Assembly (NCBI GenBank): GCA_964017125.1
Contig: OZ024908.1
Coordinates: forward strand, 83,782,599 to 83,846,598
Source of the DNA: Flabesymbios commensalis
Taxonomy: Eukaryota > Annelida > Polychaeta > Terebellida > Flabelligeridae
Length of the DNA: 64,000 nucleotides
Direction of reading: 5' to 3'
A program made the position numbers and the translations under genes. Below are positions 46,286-57,710 of this stretch, one piece after another. The notes below the pieces were generated by a model, which did not search any database, was not told where the DNA came from, and worked only from the letters and a program-made list of their open reading frames with translations. The first letter of the stretch is position 1. The number at the start of each line of letters is the position of its first letter.

Positions 46286-47339
46286 CTGTAACAAAAAAAA
46301 ATACAGAATAACTTTCAAAATCATCGTAATTGTTTGCTTGCCAAATAAATAAAAAAATATGTTTATTAAAAAAAAATAACTGCTAAGTTTATTAATTCAA
46401 CATGATTTATACAAATAAAAGCTGATTAAATTCAAGACTTTTCTAAGGTTTCCAAGGTATCCCAATTGTCAAGGTCCTGTCGCGAATATGAAGTAGGGAG
46501 TTGCGATCAAAACCGGAGAATTTTGAATAAAAAATTAATTCTATATTACCGGTATATGATATTCACCTTCATTCTGCCTTGTGAGCAAAATAGGAATAAT
46601 AAAAAGAATACTTTTATAAATTTTTAAAGACTTGGACAAAATGTGCCACAATTTAACCAACGACCTAAAACCCAAAAATAATTTCCCAAGGCTAAATTAT
46701 TCAGTTTCAGACTTCACATTTCTCTGAAAATTTTTGTCAAACCATATTTTCGTTACTAAAGACGCTAGAAAATTGTGTGATATACCATTCTAAGGTAATT
46801 TTGTGTATATTTAAGATGTGTTAATATATCCCAGAGGTGGAAATTAGCACCGGCCCGCCAGCCAACGGCTGGTGATTTTAGCTTAAGGCTGGTAAATATG
46901 ACTTCTAATCTGCTCAATTGGCAGGTAGAAGTTTTTAACAGTAGAATATAATATTTTACTTTCTCGCTCATTTGATAAAATTTGTTGCATCGTAAATGAA
47001 AAGCTGCAATTTCATTACAATAATCAATCTAATCGGAGCGATTAAACTACACTGTGTTAGCTAGCATGGCATGTTTTGCACACCCAGAACCGTTTTTAAA
47101 ATATCATTACTAGCATCATAGCCCCAGTACTTAAGGCTTGAAATTGAGCTTTCACACTTTGGAGGGGCTGTATATTTAAAACTAATATCTAATAATAGAT
47201 AATGGTAGATTGCAAGAAAATATCTTCGAAATATCAGGTGAAAATAATGCCACTCTATAATTTTTCATCAGGAATTGATAAAATCCAAAAATTCATTATT
47301 TAAGCATTTTGTTGGATTTTTACTGTGAAATATTTGTTA
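46286..47339. other. Repeat-rich DNA
   Basis: About 46540-46700 (GATATTCACCTTCATTCTG, GACAAAATGTGCCACAATT) is a direct relative of about 48250-48400. A hAT-like end CAGAGGTGGAAATTAGCACC begins near 46831, but no partner was located. No coding exon was recognised, including no CKS first exon. Confidence 0.45.
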
Positions 47340-48056
47340 GTTCCAGGTGTGCTGTCAGGATAGGTTTGCAAATTCTGATACTAAAAATGGATATCTAGTC
47401 AGTCCAGCGATTTTCATGAAATTTTGTAAACCCTATTTTCTAGTCATTTGGCATCAATCCTGAAAATATTGTAAAAAAATATTGTATAGTTTAAAAGTTA
47501 GACCATCTTGACACAGAGCTCCAGATAATTTTTTGGTTTAAGGAGTATTCCACTCATTGAAATGGGTGATGAGGAGTGAAATATGATAACAAAATAAACG
47601 AAGAGTCACTTAGTTCTGTTCACGTAAAAAATACAACAATCGTTTCATTTTTTCTGTGTTTTTTTTTTACTTTGATGGGTATTTTAATAGCTTTTATGAG
47701 TAATATTACTCATAAGATTTTCAATCAATGAGTATTTGCTATTTTTACATGCGTATTTTACTCATATACGCATGTTATCTGGAGCCCTGTTGACATGTAA
47801 ATGCTTATGACGCTCCTCCATAACATGTATAAACCCATTAACTTCAATACGGTTTTTTCTCAGAATCGTGTTACAGGTCAAATGGTCTAATTTTTGAAAT
47901 GCTGAATGGAATTTCGAAAAATTTTCAGGTTTGTTGCCAAATGACTAGATAATAAATAGTTACAAAATTTTGTGACAATCGCTTGAAAGTTGACCAACTC
48001 AATACCGAAAAGCTAACTTTCATTTTGAACCATCCTCCAGGGTCGACAGGCTATTG
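47340..48056. repeat. Long interspersed inverted repeat D, copy 1
   Basis: Contains CAGTCCAGCGATTTTCATGA, AAAGTTAGACCAT and, at the right side, AAAAGCTAACTTTCATTTTG followed by ACCATCCTCC. Arms are complementary in the manner of the copy at 54507-55378. It is split by the MITE at 47514-47789. Confidence 0.6.
47514..47789. mobile_element. MITE with CAGRGCTCCAGATAA ends and 6-bp duplication
   Basis: CAGAGCTCCAGATAA at the left and TTATCTGGAGCCCTG at the right, flanked by TTGACA at 47508-47513 and 47790-47795. Removing it restores the family sequence GACCATNTTGACATGTA seen near 54770 and 55100. hAT-like ends with a 6-bp duplication. Confidence 0.8.
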
Positions 48057-48917
48057 ACTATATAGAAAAATGTCTTTTTTATCACCTGAAATAAACTTTT
48101 TTTTTATGGCAGCAACCCAAAATTTCGAACTTTCACACTAGACATAGACTAGAACTACGACTAGGCCGAATATCACAATTTTATAGGCACTATCACCTTC
48201 ATGAACATGAAGTAGTCATGACAAAATTTTGACAATTTTTAGTCAAAAATTATTTTTCCATATGATTTTCACCTTTATTTTGCTTTGCAAGCAAAATAGT
48301 AATAATAACAGAATGTTTTTTATCAATTTTTCAAAGACTGACAAAATGAGCCACAATATATTTTAACCATTAACAACTCAAACCAAAAAAATCACTTTTC
48401 AAGTCACCCCATCAAGCCAGAACCTTTAGGTAGGGAGGCCAAAAGGTCAGCATCACAAACTTGATGAGGCTCTGAAATGTGTGTTTTTGGCTGTTTTGTC
48501 TAGATTCCCCTGGCATTCCACATTTTGTCAAATTATCATTTTCTTTTCATGTTTACTAAACAACATCTTCATGATCTAAATGAAAAAATTGGGACAAAAA
48601 CATAAATATTGACAAAATTACAAGTTTTTGAAAAAGTCATGTTTTGTGTTTTTTGAGTTATTTGTTATTCTGCGTCTTTATTTATACTTTCACGTCTAGC
48701 GCCCATGCACACCCAATTATTATGTTATTAAAATTTTTTTTTTTATAAATTTGGAAGAGACCACAATTGCCATCATTTTGGTACCTTACGACAGAAGACC
48801 AACTTTGAACCAGCAATGGGTCAGGGTATTTCAAATGGGACAACAGGGTGCATGCTAACTCAATGAAATAAAAAATGAGACCTTTTTAAAGATTCCAAAA
48901 CCTAAAATTAATACCAG
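48057..48917. other. Repeat fragments, no gene
   Basis: About 48250-48400 repeats the 46540-46700 stretch in direct orientation. The rest is unassigned. Confidence 0.4.
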
Positions 48918-49114
48918 CAGGGCACAAAATTGACCTGGTCCAAGACGACCAACAATCTGGGAAGGACGAGTCCAGCTGAGCTTGTCCTACCGGACGAGTG
49001 CTGCTGTTTGACCATTATTAGGAAGGACAAGTGACATTTCTGAGAAGGATTAGTTGAGTTTTTAGGCAGTTTTCTGACTGGACAAGTGGAAGTTTAGCCC
49101 AATTTCAAGCCCTG
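48918..49114. mobile_element. MITE with CAGGGC ends and GGACGAGT words
   Basis: CAGGGCACAAAATTG at the left and CAATTTCAAGCCCTG at the right. The flanks ACCAG and ACCAT suggest a 5-bp duplication with one change. Interior GGACGAGTCCAGC and CCGGACGAGTG words recur. Confidence 0.55.
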
Positions 49115-49447
49115 ACCATTTCCACATATATTGCCCCACTTGGAGAACCGAAGAATGGGGAAAAAAAATCCAGTCTCGCCCCATTTTTTCTTACCTCATT
49201 TAAAAAAAATGATCGTAACCATTTGCATCTGAGAAACGTGACCATTTGCATCTGAGAAAAATAAAAAAATAAGACCTTTTCAATACCTAACTCCCATTTT
49301 TAAAACCTTTCAAGGCATATTTTTTAATAAACAAATTTAAAGACCCGAGGCCACCCTGGACAATGGTGACATCCTGAATGTTTGTTCAAAAGTTGGAAAA
49401 TTACTAGCACGGAAATGAAAAACTGGTAAATGTCATTATTTTTGGAA

Positions 49448-49845
49448 TAGGGCCAAAAAAAAATATATGCTTGTTTCCGATTTGTTGTCATTTTAACCAG
49501 TGGGTTGGTAGGAAATTTATTTTATTTTTTGTCACTTCAACCAATCGGTAGGTAAGAATTATTTTTTATTTTATTTGTCGCCAAATCCACTTCCATGCAT
49601 GTCTTATTTGTACATTACATAACAATTTTTTTGTTTTTTTGAACGCTTTTTGACCCCCCCTCTCCTTTTCGTAACGTTTTTTTTACTTACTTTGACTACA
49701 GCCAGTAGCTCATCCCTTAACTTATGGATTTCTTAAAAAAAAAAAAAAAAAAAATTTTGGAAATCCATAAAATAAATTTGGGTCGCACATGTTTTGATAG
49801 GGTCGGTCGGAAATCGGAAACAAACAATATTTTTTTAGGCCTAGG
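49448..49845. mobile_element. MITE with GGCCWAAAAAAATAT ends
   Basis: Left GGGCCAAAAAAAAATATATG and TTGTTTCCGATTT; right AAATCGGAAACAAACAATAT and TTTTTTAGGCC. These form inverted repeats of about 35 bp. Internal TAACCAGTGGGTTGGTAGG is followed by a diverged direct copy. An A-run of about 20 lies near 49735-49754. Confidence 0.6.
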
Positions 49846-49984
49846 CATTAGCAAGTTGACAACAAAAGACCTGAAAAAAGGAGTTTGAAAACGGAAAAAG
49901 GCAAAAAACGCTAAATTCGCCTTTTAGGTTGAACCGCAACATTTTTTTAAACTTTAATCGGCCGTTGCTTCAGTACACTTGCAA

Positions 49985-50216
49985 CCCAACAAACACAGGC
50001 TGTTGACCCAACGATGATTAGATGTTGGTCCAGCGCCGTAGATGGTCAGCTAACATAAAACAGAGGTGGGCAAGTGGTCGAAGGAAAATATAGAACTGTG
50101 ATGTAATTATTAAAAATGACCATTCAGGGCACCTAAAAGTGGCCTTATGTAGAGACAGGACTCATTTCACCTGCCCACCCCTGATCAAATCAACGTTGAG
50201 TCTTGTGTTTGCTGGG
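49985..50216. mobile_element. MITE with CCCAACAAACAC ends, carrying a nested CAG-ended MITE
   Basis: CCCAACAAACACAGG and GTGTTTGCTGGG are the ends, as in 1656-1875. Inside, CAGAGGTGGGCAAGTGG (from 50062) and CTGCCCACCCCTG (to 50183) look like the ends of a second, hAT-like MITE. Confidence 0.6.
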
Positions 50217-50340
50217 TGGAGGGAGTTTTATCAAAACAAACTTGGCGCCGTGTCAGTGTTAATGGGTTGTGTTGTGTTGGGTGGAAGGAGTTTTATAAAA
50301 ACAAACACGGCGCCGTGTCAGTGTTAATGCGATATGAGAG
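50210..50340 (+). repeat. 66-bp tandem duplication
   Basis: GCTGGGTGGAGGGAGTTTTA then GGCGCCGTGTCAGTGTTAATG occurs twice in a row (about 50211 and 50277). The first unit starts inside the end of the MITE at 49985-50216. Confidence 0.85.
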
Positions 50341-50388
50341 AAGGTGGCCCAGCACTGGCATGGCTCTGGGCCGTCGTCACATGCTGTC

Positions 50389-51651
50389 CAGGGTTCGTAA
50401 TAGTGGTTGTCCAAGACAAACAAAAATCGCCACGGACAACCAAATATGAATCTTTGGAACACTTTAGTTGTCCGTACGGACAACCACGTTTATCCTGGAA
50501 AAAATTTTGCCACTGAACACGCTGACATACGCCGTACTGTGAGTAGCGTCATATCAGAGACAAAGGTGAATCATATCTGCTGTCATGTGGGTCTGACTGT
50601 TGACATTGCTGTGAGGCAGAAACACATTATTTAAATTTTAGGACCTAACCAATTAGTTTTCTTGAAAAAAGCTTAACATGCGACATTGGCAATGAATCAG
50701 TGCTGAAGCCACATGTAAACTTGTATTCATTGATATCGCAATGCCTACTGTACACACATTACTCTAGTCAGTGGGGAATCCCCAGATTTCCGTTTCCTGG
50801 GGCTGTTTCCTTTATCGTCTTCCCTCGCCTTCCCTGTCATTTTGACTTGGATCAGGTGTGTTAGACTTACAGGTATGTCTTGATAATCAACGTTTGATAG
50901 GGGGAATCTCAACAAAAAGGAACAGCGATGCATGTGGTAAGCAGTTGCTGTACCGGTATATTCATATGCTGATATGGTAGGTATGATAGATCGTGAGATA
51001 CTGATCTGCATTGTCATTCGCAACTACGGTAGTTTATGCAAATTGTATTTCACTACTTTTAAGCATGGATATAGCTATTCCATCTTTTATCCCAATTAGT
51101 AGTGCCAGTCCAATGCTTCAATGGTGGTCCGACGTCGTCCGTATTGACCCCACGCTGGGCCAGTTTCTCACAACGGTGCCGCCGTTATCAGGTTATCGCG
51201 TCAAATATAGTCTAGCATTGCTAAGAATCGAAGCCACCTTTTGGAGACTGCAGTCATGTAGGCCTAGTTTGAATACATTAAGCGATCTATATTAGGTTAC
51301 GAAATTGTTTTACAAACATACAGGCCTACATAATGACACTAATTAGCTGCACAAACAAAAAAGATTTGTTGTAAAAATTAGCTAGAAGTCTGTTAATTTT
51401 GAAGGTCGTAAGATGTATTGAACAGAAAGTTGGTCGTCACAGGTCGATAACAATATAGGCCTAGGCACTAAAACTGATCCGTACAAAAAAGTAGTCTGTT
51501 GATGGCAAAATATCACTCTTTCCAGGTTTAAGCTTAGGCCTAGCTAGGAGCAAAGGTATGCGGATAACCAGAAAATCGGGCGGACAACCACATTTTATGA
51601 ATGTGGTTGTCCGTTGGACAACCAGACTTTCAGCCCTTATTACGAACCCTG
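50389..51651. mobile_element. CAGGGTTCGTAATA-ended element, 5-bp duplication
   Basis: Left CAGGGTTCGTAATAGTGG and right CTTATTACGAACCCTG are inverted ends, flanked by CTGTC at 50384-50388 and 51652-51656. GGTTGTCC/GGACAACC words cluster near both ends (50403-50490, 51575-51625). Contains fragments of the CCCAGCAAACAC repeat. No transposase recognised. Confidence 0.8.
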
Positions 51652-51698
51652 CTGTCTAGATCTGTCTGGCACTGTCCCGGCAAACCTGGTACCTTAAC

Positions 51699-51962
51699 CA
51701 GCGTTCGAAATAAGGCCCTTCCGGTTGTCCGAGACAACCAAAATTTGTGGCGGACAATCAATAGTTACCATGAGGTATTTTCACATTACATTATTATTTG
51801 AAGCCATTTAATGATTTATAAGTTAAGTGACAAAGTTGTGAGAACAGGCTGGGTCGTAGTTATATATTACTTGCGGACAATCTGAAATTTCAGCGGACAA
51901 CTTGAAAATCTGACCCAATTGTCCGATGGACAACCTAATTTTTACCCTTGTTTCGAACGCTG
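51699..51962. mobile_element. CAGCGTTCGAAATA-ended MITE, 5-bp duplication
   Basis: Left CAGCGTTCGAAATAAGG and right CTTGTTTCGAACGCTG, flanked by TTAAC at 51694-51698 and 51963-51967. The same GGTTGTCC, GCGGACAA and GGACAACC words lie near its ends as in the larger neighbour, so it is a short relative. Confidence 0.85.
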
Positions 51963-52233
51963 TTAACTCAATGTGGTTTCAATGTTCAGCCTGCGTCTGT
52001 GACGCTGGCTGGCCCAACATTAAAACCACATTGGGTTAAAGTCCAAAGATGGTCTAATTAATGTTGTCACAAACTTAAAACAACAATGCTTATGGGTAAA
52101 CAGATCTGCAATGCTGGCCCAGCATTAAAACCCTAGTGTGTGAATTCTTTTCAAGAATTCACTCTATATTCGCCCACAGGAGGCTGCGCTTGGTTTATTT
52201 TGTCGCCCATAGCAGTGTAAGGGTTATTGTGTG

Positions 52234-52467
52234 CACGGCTCGACACTAACGGTTGCCCGATTGCCCGGGGCAACTAATTTTAGGTGGGGACAAGTAAAAA
52301 ATTACAGCCAGTGGCCTCCTAGGCAATAGCTTCAATTTGCAGCATTTTAAATGTCAGCGACTGTCACAACAGACACACATGTCAGTGGCAAGTCGGGCAA
52401 GTGATAAATTCGGGGGGCAAGTACCCCAAAATCTTTCTTGCCCGAAATCAGTTAGTGTCTAGCCCTG
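52234..52467. mobile_element. CAGGGCTAGACACTAAC-ended MITE, 5-bp duplication
   Basis: Left CACGGCTCGACACTAAC and right GTTAGTGTCTAGCCCTG, flanked by GTGTG at 52229-52233 and 52468-52472. GGGCAAGT and TTGCCCG words lie near both ends. Confidence 0.85.
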
Positions 52468-52472
52468 GTGTG

Positions 52473-53583
52473 TACCACTGACACGCTGACTGGCCTTACC
52501 TGCATGCACTGTCTGCCAGGCTACACTGCAACCATACACTATAGGCTTTCCAGTACTGTGCGAGATTGTAAAGGAGGAGTTGCAACTTGAAAATCCAAAG
52601 GATGCAGTTTGTATACCGCCAATTGTCCTCCCTCGTATGCACAGTGGTTTTCTTTGTCTTAGTGGTGGGAGTTTTATGGTCGCGGCCTTAATGATAATAG
52701 GGGTGGGGAGATGCTTTCGTCTAGCAAGTCTGTGCTGAATCCAGATTCTGATGTGACTAACCCGATCTACGTGTTTGACCTGATATAAGTATCACGTGAT
52801 TTAGACATACAAAGCATGGCTGTTGACATGACTAATTGACACCACGTGGGAGAAAATGGCCGCAGCTTTAACTCAGAAATCTGGAGATTTTTCGCGATTC
52901 TGTTGCATTTTGTTTTATACTAATCTATTACATACGATTATAACTTATAGCGAGAACATGGCTAAACTTAGCTGAAATTATAGTAAGATAGATTAATATT
53001 TAGACATGATATAACTGTTAGCGCCAGTTGTTTTTTTATAATTAGATTATTGCTGGTATAATAATAATTTCACATTATAATCGGACTTGCCATTGTATAC
53101 TAAAACGGGCCCAGGATATTTAAAATATGCATCATAACTAAAAAAAAAAGGTTGAAGTAATCACGTTTCTACCTCTATAATTCAACCAAGGTTGTCTCAA
53201 TATATCAGGTTTGACCATTAAGACAGTAAAGGTTAAAAATCGCCAGTAGTTGTAAGGAATAATACAACAATAATCCCAGTCAGCACGATATACTACCCAA
53301 TGCTGGTTTAATGTTGGATCTCGCTACAACCGTGACTAATTGTGGATCATGGCATCCCACCCTCCTCCCCTCTATCATTGTAATGCGATATGTTTATGAC
53401 CCAGTCACAGACGCGCTTGGCGAAAGCATTTTGGGCAAGCTGCAACTCCTCCTTTACTATCACCATGGCGAGATGCACTGGGAACAGGGCCACCAGTTTT
53501 ATTCACGGGCTACCAGCACCAGGGCAGTGGGCTACCACTTCCTGACTAGATTTGTCCAGCACTGTCATTTTCTATTTAATTAA
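52473..53583. other. No recognisable gene
   Basis: Contains fragments of the CCCAGCAAACAC repeat near 53285-53320. A forward frame at 53311-53583 is not supported by any domain. Confidence 0.35.
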
Positions 53584-53587
53584 TTAA

Positions 53588-53756
53588 AGGGACAGTCCCA
53601 GGCTAAAATCGGTGATTTTATTTTGGCTTCTCAGTATGATAAATGTGCACCACACAAATAAAAAAAAATGCAGTTTTAACTTACATCATATGGTCATAAC
53701 AAGAAGCCAAAATAAAATCACCGATTTTTTGATGATTTTAGCCTGGGACTGTCCCT
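53588..53756. mobile_element. T2/Kolobok-like MITE
   Basis: Flanked by TTAA at 53584-53587 and 53757-53760. Ends AGGGACAGTCCCAGGCTAAA and its inverse, continuing through AATCGGTGATTTTATTTTGG with few mismatches. T2 MITEs start TTAAAGG, and this fits. Likely a recent insertion. Confidence 0.85.
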
Positions 53757-53760
53757 TTAA

Positions 53761-54506
53761 ATCCCAACAGTCTTAAAAATTTCATGAAAATATGTAGGTT
53801 TAGGGTATATCAAAAGTTAAACCATTTGACATGTAGTAAATTGAAATTAAGACATCCCACTATAACCCCAATAAACTATTTCTGGAATTTTTAGTACATG
53901 GCCAATGGTCTAACTTTTGAAATATTAAATATAGTCTAATTTTGTGAATTTTTTATGCTGTTAGGATTTTGATAGAAAATGACCTTTGCAAAATTTCAAG
54001 GAATTCTGTTCAAACATGACAGAGAAAAATCAACGAAAATCATGTGATCCTTGTGGATCATTTTAAATTTGACAGCGGGTATAACGACTCGAGTAGGCCT
54101 CCTAACGTTAGTCTAGTGAAAGCCAACAGCATGATGATCAGATGATGATGACTGCGACAATGAGTTGACAAGAACTAATTTAGGCGTCTACTCAGACTAA
54201 CGAGTGACGTTACTGTAGGCCTACTGCCATGACTTAGTATTGAATCTGAAGACTTGGAAGTTGCGAAATGCCAAAAATAAAAAAACGGGTTTTGAAGTTT
54301 GGGATAAGGCCTAACTGTTACTGTTAGCCCTAATTTTCAGCTTGATACAGTCTCACCGACAGTCACACTCACAGTCTCACGAGTTAGACAATGACTTGAA
54401 CAGTTGAAGTTGTGAACTTGTGACGTTGTGTCTCGCTAGGCCTACCGCGACCCACAACTTTAAACTTTTTTAAGACAATAGGCTAGCCCCCTAAGTCTAA
54501 GACTAC
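53761..54506. other. Partial repeat D and unassigned DNA
   Basis: 53770-54070 has TTTCATGAAAATAT, AAAGTTAAACCATTTGACAT and GTCTAACTTTTGAAAT words shared with repeat D. A gamma core trace (GTTGTGTCTCGCTAGGCC) lies near 54424. No gene. Confidence 0.5.
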
Positions 54507-55378
54507 AGTCTGTCCGACGGTGGTAGATGGTCCAAAATGAAAGTTAGCTTTTCGGTATCCAGTCAGTAAATTCTCAAGCGATTCTCACGAAATTTTGCAA
54601 CCATTATTATCTATACCCGCCGTCAGATTAACTTGTATCGCATGTTTTTCGCGGATTTCTCAGTAAGTTCTCAACCGATTTCCATTAAATTTTGCAAGGA
54701 GTATTTTCTAGTCACGCGGCGACTACCGTGAAATTTTCATAAAAAAATATCATGTAGTTCAAAAGTTAGACCATTTGACATGTAGTAAATTTAAAATTAC
54801 GACGTCCCTCTTTGAACCCATTGAACCGGTTAAATTAAAGTTTGTTTTTAGCCCTGAATTGCATTACATGCCAGATGGTCTAACTTTTTAGCTATACAAT
54901 ATTTTCCGTTGAAAATTTCATGGTAGTCGCAGAGTGCCTCGCAAATAGTTCATACAAAATTTCATGAAAATCGGTTAGGAATTGACTGAGAAATTGGCGA
55001 AAAACATGCGATACAAGTTAATCTGACGGCGGGTATAGTAATTTGGCAACAACCCTGAAAATTTTGTGGAATTCCATTTAGTATTTCAAAAGTTAGACCA
55101 TTTGACATGTGACGGAGTTCTGAGAATAAGCCGGAATGAAATTAATGGGTTTATACATGTCATAGAGGAGCGTCATAAATAGACATTTACTAGGCCTACA
55201 TGTCAAATGATCTAACTTTTGAACTATCCCATATTTTTTTACGAAATTTTCAGGATTGCTGTCAAATGACTAGCAAATAGGCTTTACAAAATTTCATGAA
55301 AATCGCTTGAGAATTGACTGACTGGATACTGAAAAGCTAACTTTCATTTTGGACCATCCTCCACCGTTGGACAGACTA
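54507..55378. repeat. 870-bp long inverted repeat D, copy 2
   Basis: The outer arms pair AGTCTGTCCGACGGTGG with CCACCGTTGGACAGACT. The next blocks also pair: AAAGTTAGCTTTTCGGTATC with GATACTGAAAAGCTAACTTT, and ACCCGCCGTCAGATTAACTT with AAGTTAATCTGACGGCGGGT. The fold centre is near 54850-54890. An incomplete third copy lies at about 55500-55625. Confidence 0.8.
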
Positions 55379-56249
55379 TAAGTGGTTGAAAATTAATACA
55401 GTGTCAGTGACTCACTCAGTCACTGCATGCACTGCCACTGACTGACTGTGTGACGTGTGTCTGTGAGTGTGTCACTGACTGAGTGAGTCCTTAGTCTTGG
55501 AGTTAGAGTTAGACCTTGCAAAATTTCATCAAAATCGGTTAGGAATTTCTGAATAATATCATGTGATTGACTACTGAGAAATCGCGAAAAACATGCGATA
55601 CGAGTTAATCTGACGGCGGGTAGGCCTAGTATAATTTAAACTAGATCTAAAAAAAAGTTGTTTGGTTTAGTAAAAATAAATCAGTGAAGTGATTCGTGAC
55701 AATAAATGCATTGACTCATGTCATGATTCCATAAACAGTGATGGAGCATGCCAATTTTACAGTTTTCTTGTCTAACGTTGAAACATGCAAAGCAGAGCCT
55801 AGGTTCTAGGCCTAGCATTAGACACTGACCGGTACTCAAACTCTTCATCAAAGTATTTATCAGAATAATGACATTTATCGTATGACATGTTGCTATTTTT
55901 GTTTCTGTAAGCCGAGTCAAAATTAGTCTGCACAACAATTTTGTGGATAGTGCGCGCTTTTGAATTTCGTACATTTATCTCACAACATCTTATTGGTCTA
56001 GACGGTCACGTGATCATCGAGCTTCCTGTAAATACATGAAATATGCCAGTGAAAAAACGAAATAAACATAAATATGAAACTAAACATAATTTTTTATCTT
56101 TATCTAGTAAATGTGACAATTGATGATGTATGTCATAGGCCTATGGATAATATATCTTATTTTATCAGGATTACTAAATTAGGTTCTTACTACAATATTA
56201 CATGAATCCGTAAACAGTATAAAATAAATGTATTTCAGAGGCTCCAGGA
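55379..56249. other. No recognisable gene
   Basis: A reverse frame at 55681-55974 of 97 codons has no recognisable domain. A short CACTGACTG-rich stretch lies at 55405-55490, and the third repeat D piece near 55500-55625. Confidence 0.35.
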
Positions 56250-56640
56250 CTTTTCACATGTAGACGTTTCCCACCCAAGACGTTTCGCACCCTTCTTTGA
56301 GACGTTTATCGTCCCCATCGTTCAGATGTCTTGTCCCTATGCAAGACATTCCCCCCCCCCCCCCCCCCCAGGGAAGACGTTTCGCACCCTTAGTTTCTCC
56401 CCTTTCTAAATTAAATTAACTTGATACATTTCCCCCCTCGAATCGATGCATGCGAACTAGTTAGCCTTCCAATGGAAGTTCTCGCTCTGTTCATCAAGAA
56501 GAGTGTTATCCCTTCTTGTGGGAAATGTTTCACGCTTTAAAATTAATATATTTACCCTACAACTTGCCACGTTTCAACCCCCGCCCACATGATACGTTTT
56601 GCCTCCTTTTTCATAAGACGTTTAATCGCACCTTTATGTC
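56250..56640 (+). repeat. Degenerate GACGTTTCGCACCC motif array
   Basis: Variants of AGACGTTTCGCACCC occur about ten times with irregular spacing, for example near 56262, 56278, 56301, 56374, 56608 and 56617. A run of about 19 C (56351-56369) interrupts the series. Confidence 0.65.
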
Positions 56641-56863
56641 GAGTTAGTTTATTGTTCCAAATCAATAAAACAAATAATCAAACTTTACATTCTATTACAT
56701 TATAAATTAATGATTATCTTTGTGATCTTTACAAAGTTTTGTGTTGTATACTGTTCCTCTTTCAGCTATTTTAGAAAATTGAATCATTTCAGTTACTAAA
56801 TAATATTCTAATATGACTATTGTGATTAACCCTCGATCAGAGCTCAAGTATCAACATATATAT
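56641..56863. other. No recognisable feature
   Basis: AT-rich spacer. Confidence 0.35.
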
Positions 56864-57710
56864 TAGGGGAGACTGGGGCACCTTGAGATGGAAAAATTTG
56901 AACCTCCCACACATAAAGCAAATTCTCGAAATAAAACATTTTGACGACACATATGGATAGCCGACAGCTTCCAGTGGGGTATATATATGAACAAGAGATG
57001 AACATTTTTTTAAATGTGTAACGTTTCACTTTTTAACAAAACACATTTTCAAAAAATGTCTCAATGTACCCCGTACTTGGGCAGCTTGAGACACCACCTG
57101 GGGTACCTTGAGACACCATATAAGGTACCTGAAGACAACATGGATCTAACTAAAATCAACATTTGAATACTACACAATTCCTGTAGCAAAAGCCTGCAGG
57201 CATCTAATTCTAGATGTTGCAGTGACAATAATTTTTGCCTTGAGTCACTTTCGGGACACTTTGAGACAGACTTGGGGTACCTTGAGACAGTTTTGGGGCA
57301 CATTGAGACAGCGTCTTAAGGTGCCCCATCCTGACTGACCTCCCATCTGATATCAAAGCATGTGTGTGGGATGTATTTGAAGCAAACCATTATAGGCCTA
57401 CATAAGTACTGTTATAAAGTGATAGCACAGATGTAAGATACCATCAAAATCTCAGAGAAATCAAGTATTATGTTCCGTGATCTATAGAAGCAAATATTGT
57501 TCAACCCAAAAAAGTTTTTTTATGTAAAAAATGGACCTAAGCTTTCATACATACCAAGGATGTCCAACAGCCATTAGCAATAGGGTGAAAAATGGGAATT
57601 GGTAAGTTTTGGTACCATTGACCAGATGGCGCACAAATCGCAAAATTATTTCTGTGTCAAACATGCATGTCCAAGGTACCCCATGTCTCATGGTGCACCA
57701 GTCCCCCCTA
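56864..57710. mobile_element. 847-bp element with GGGGAGACTGGGGCACC ends
   Basis: Ends TAGGGGAGACTGGGGCACC and GGTGCACCAGTCCCCCCTA are inverted repeats. Inside, TACCTTGAGACA or a close variant recurs seven or more times (57051-57310, with further copies to 57680). Flanks are TA-rich, so the duplication cannot be fixed. No transposase seen. Confidence 0.75.

Noticed and set aside
53311-53583. 90-codon forward frame
   Set aside because: Built mostly from repeat fragments, with no domain and no splice context.
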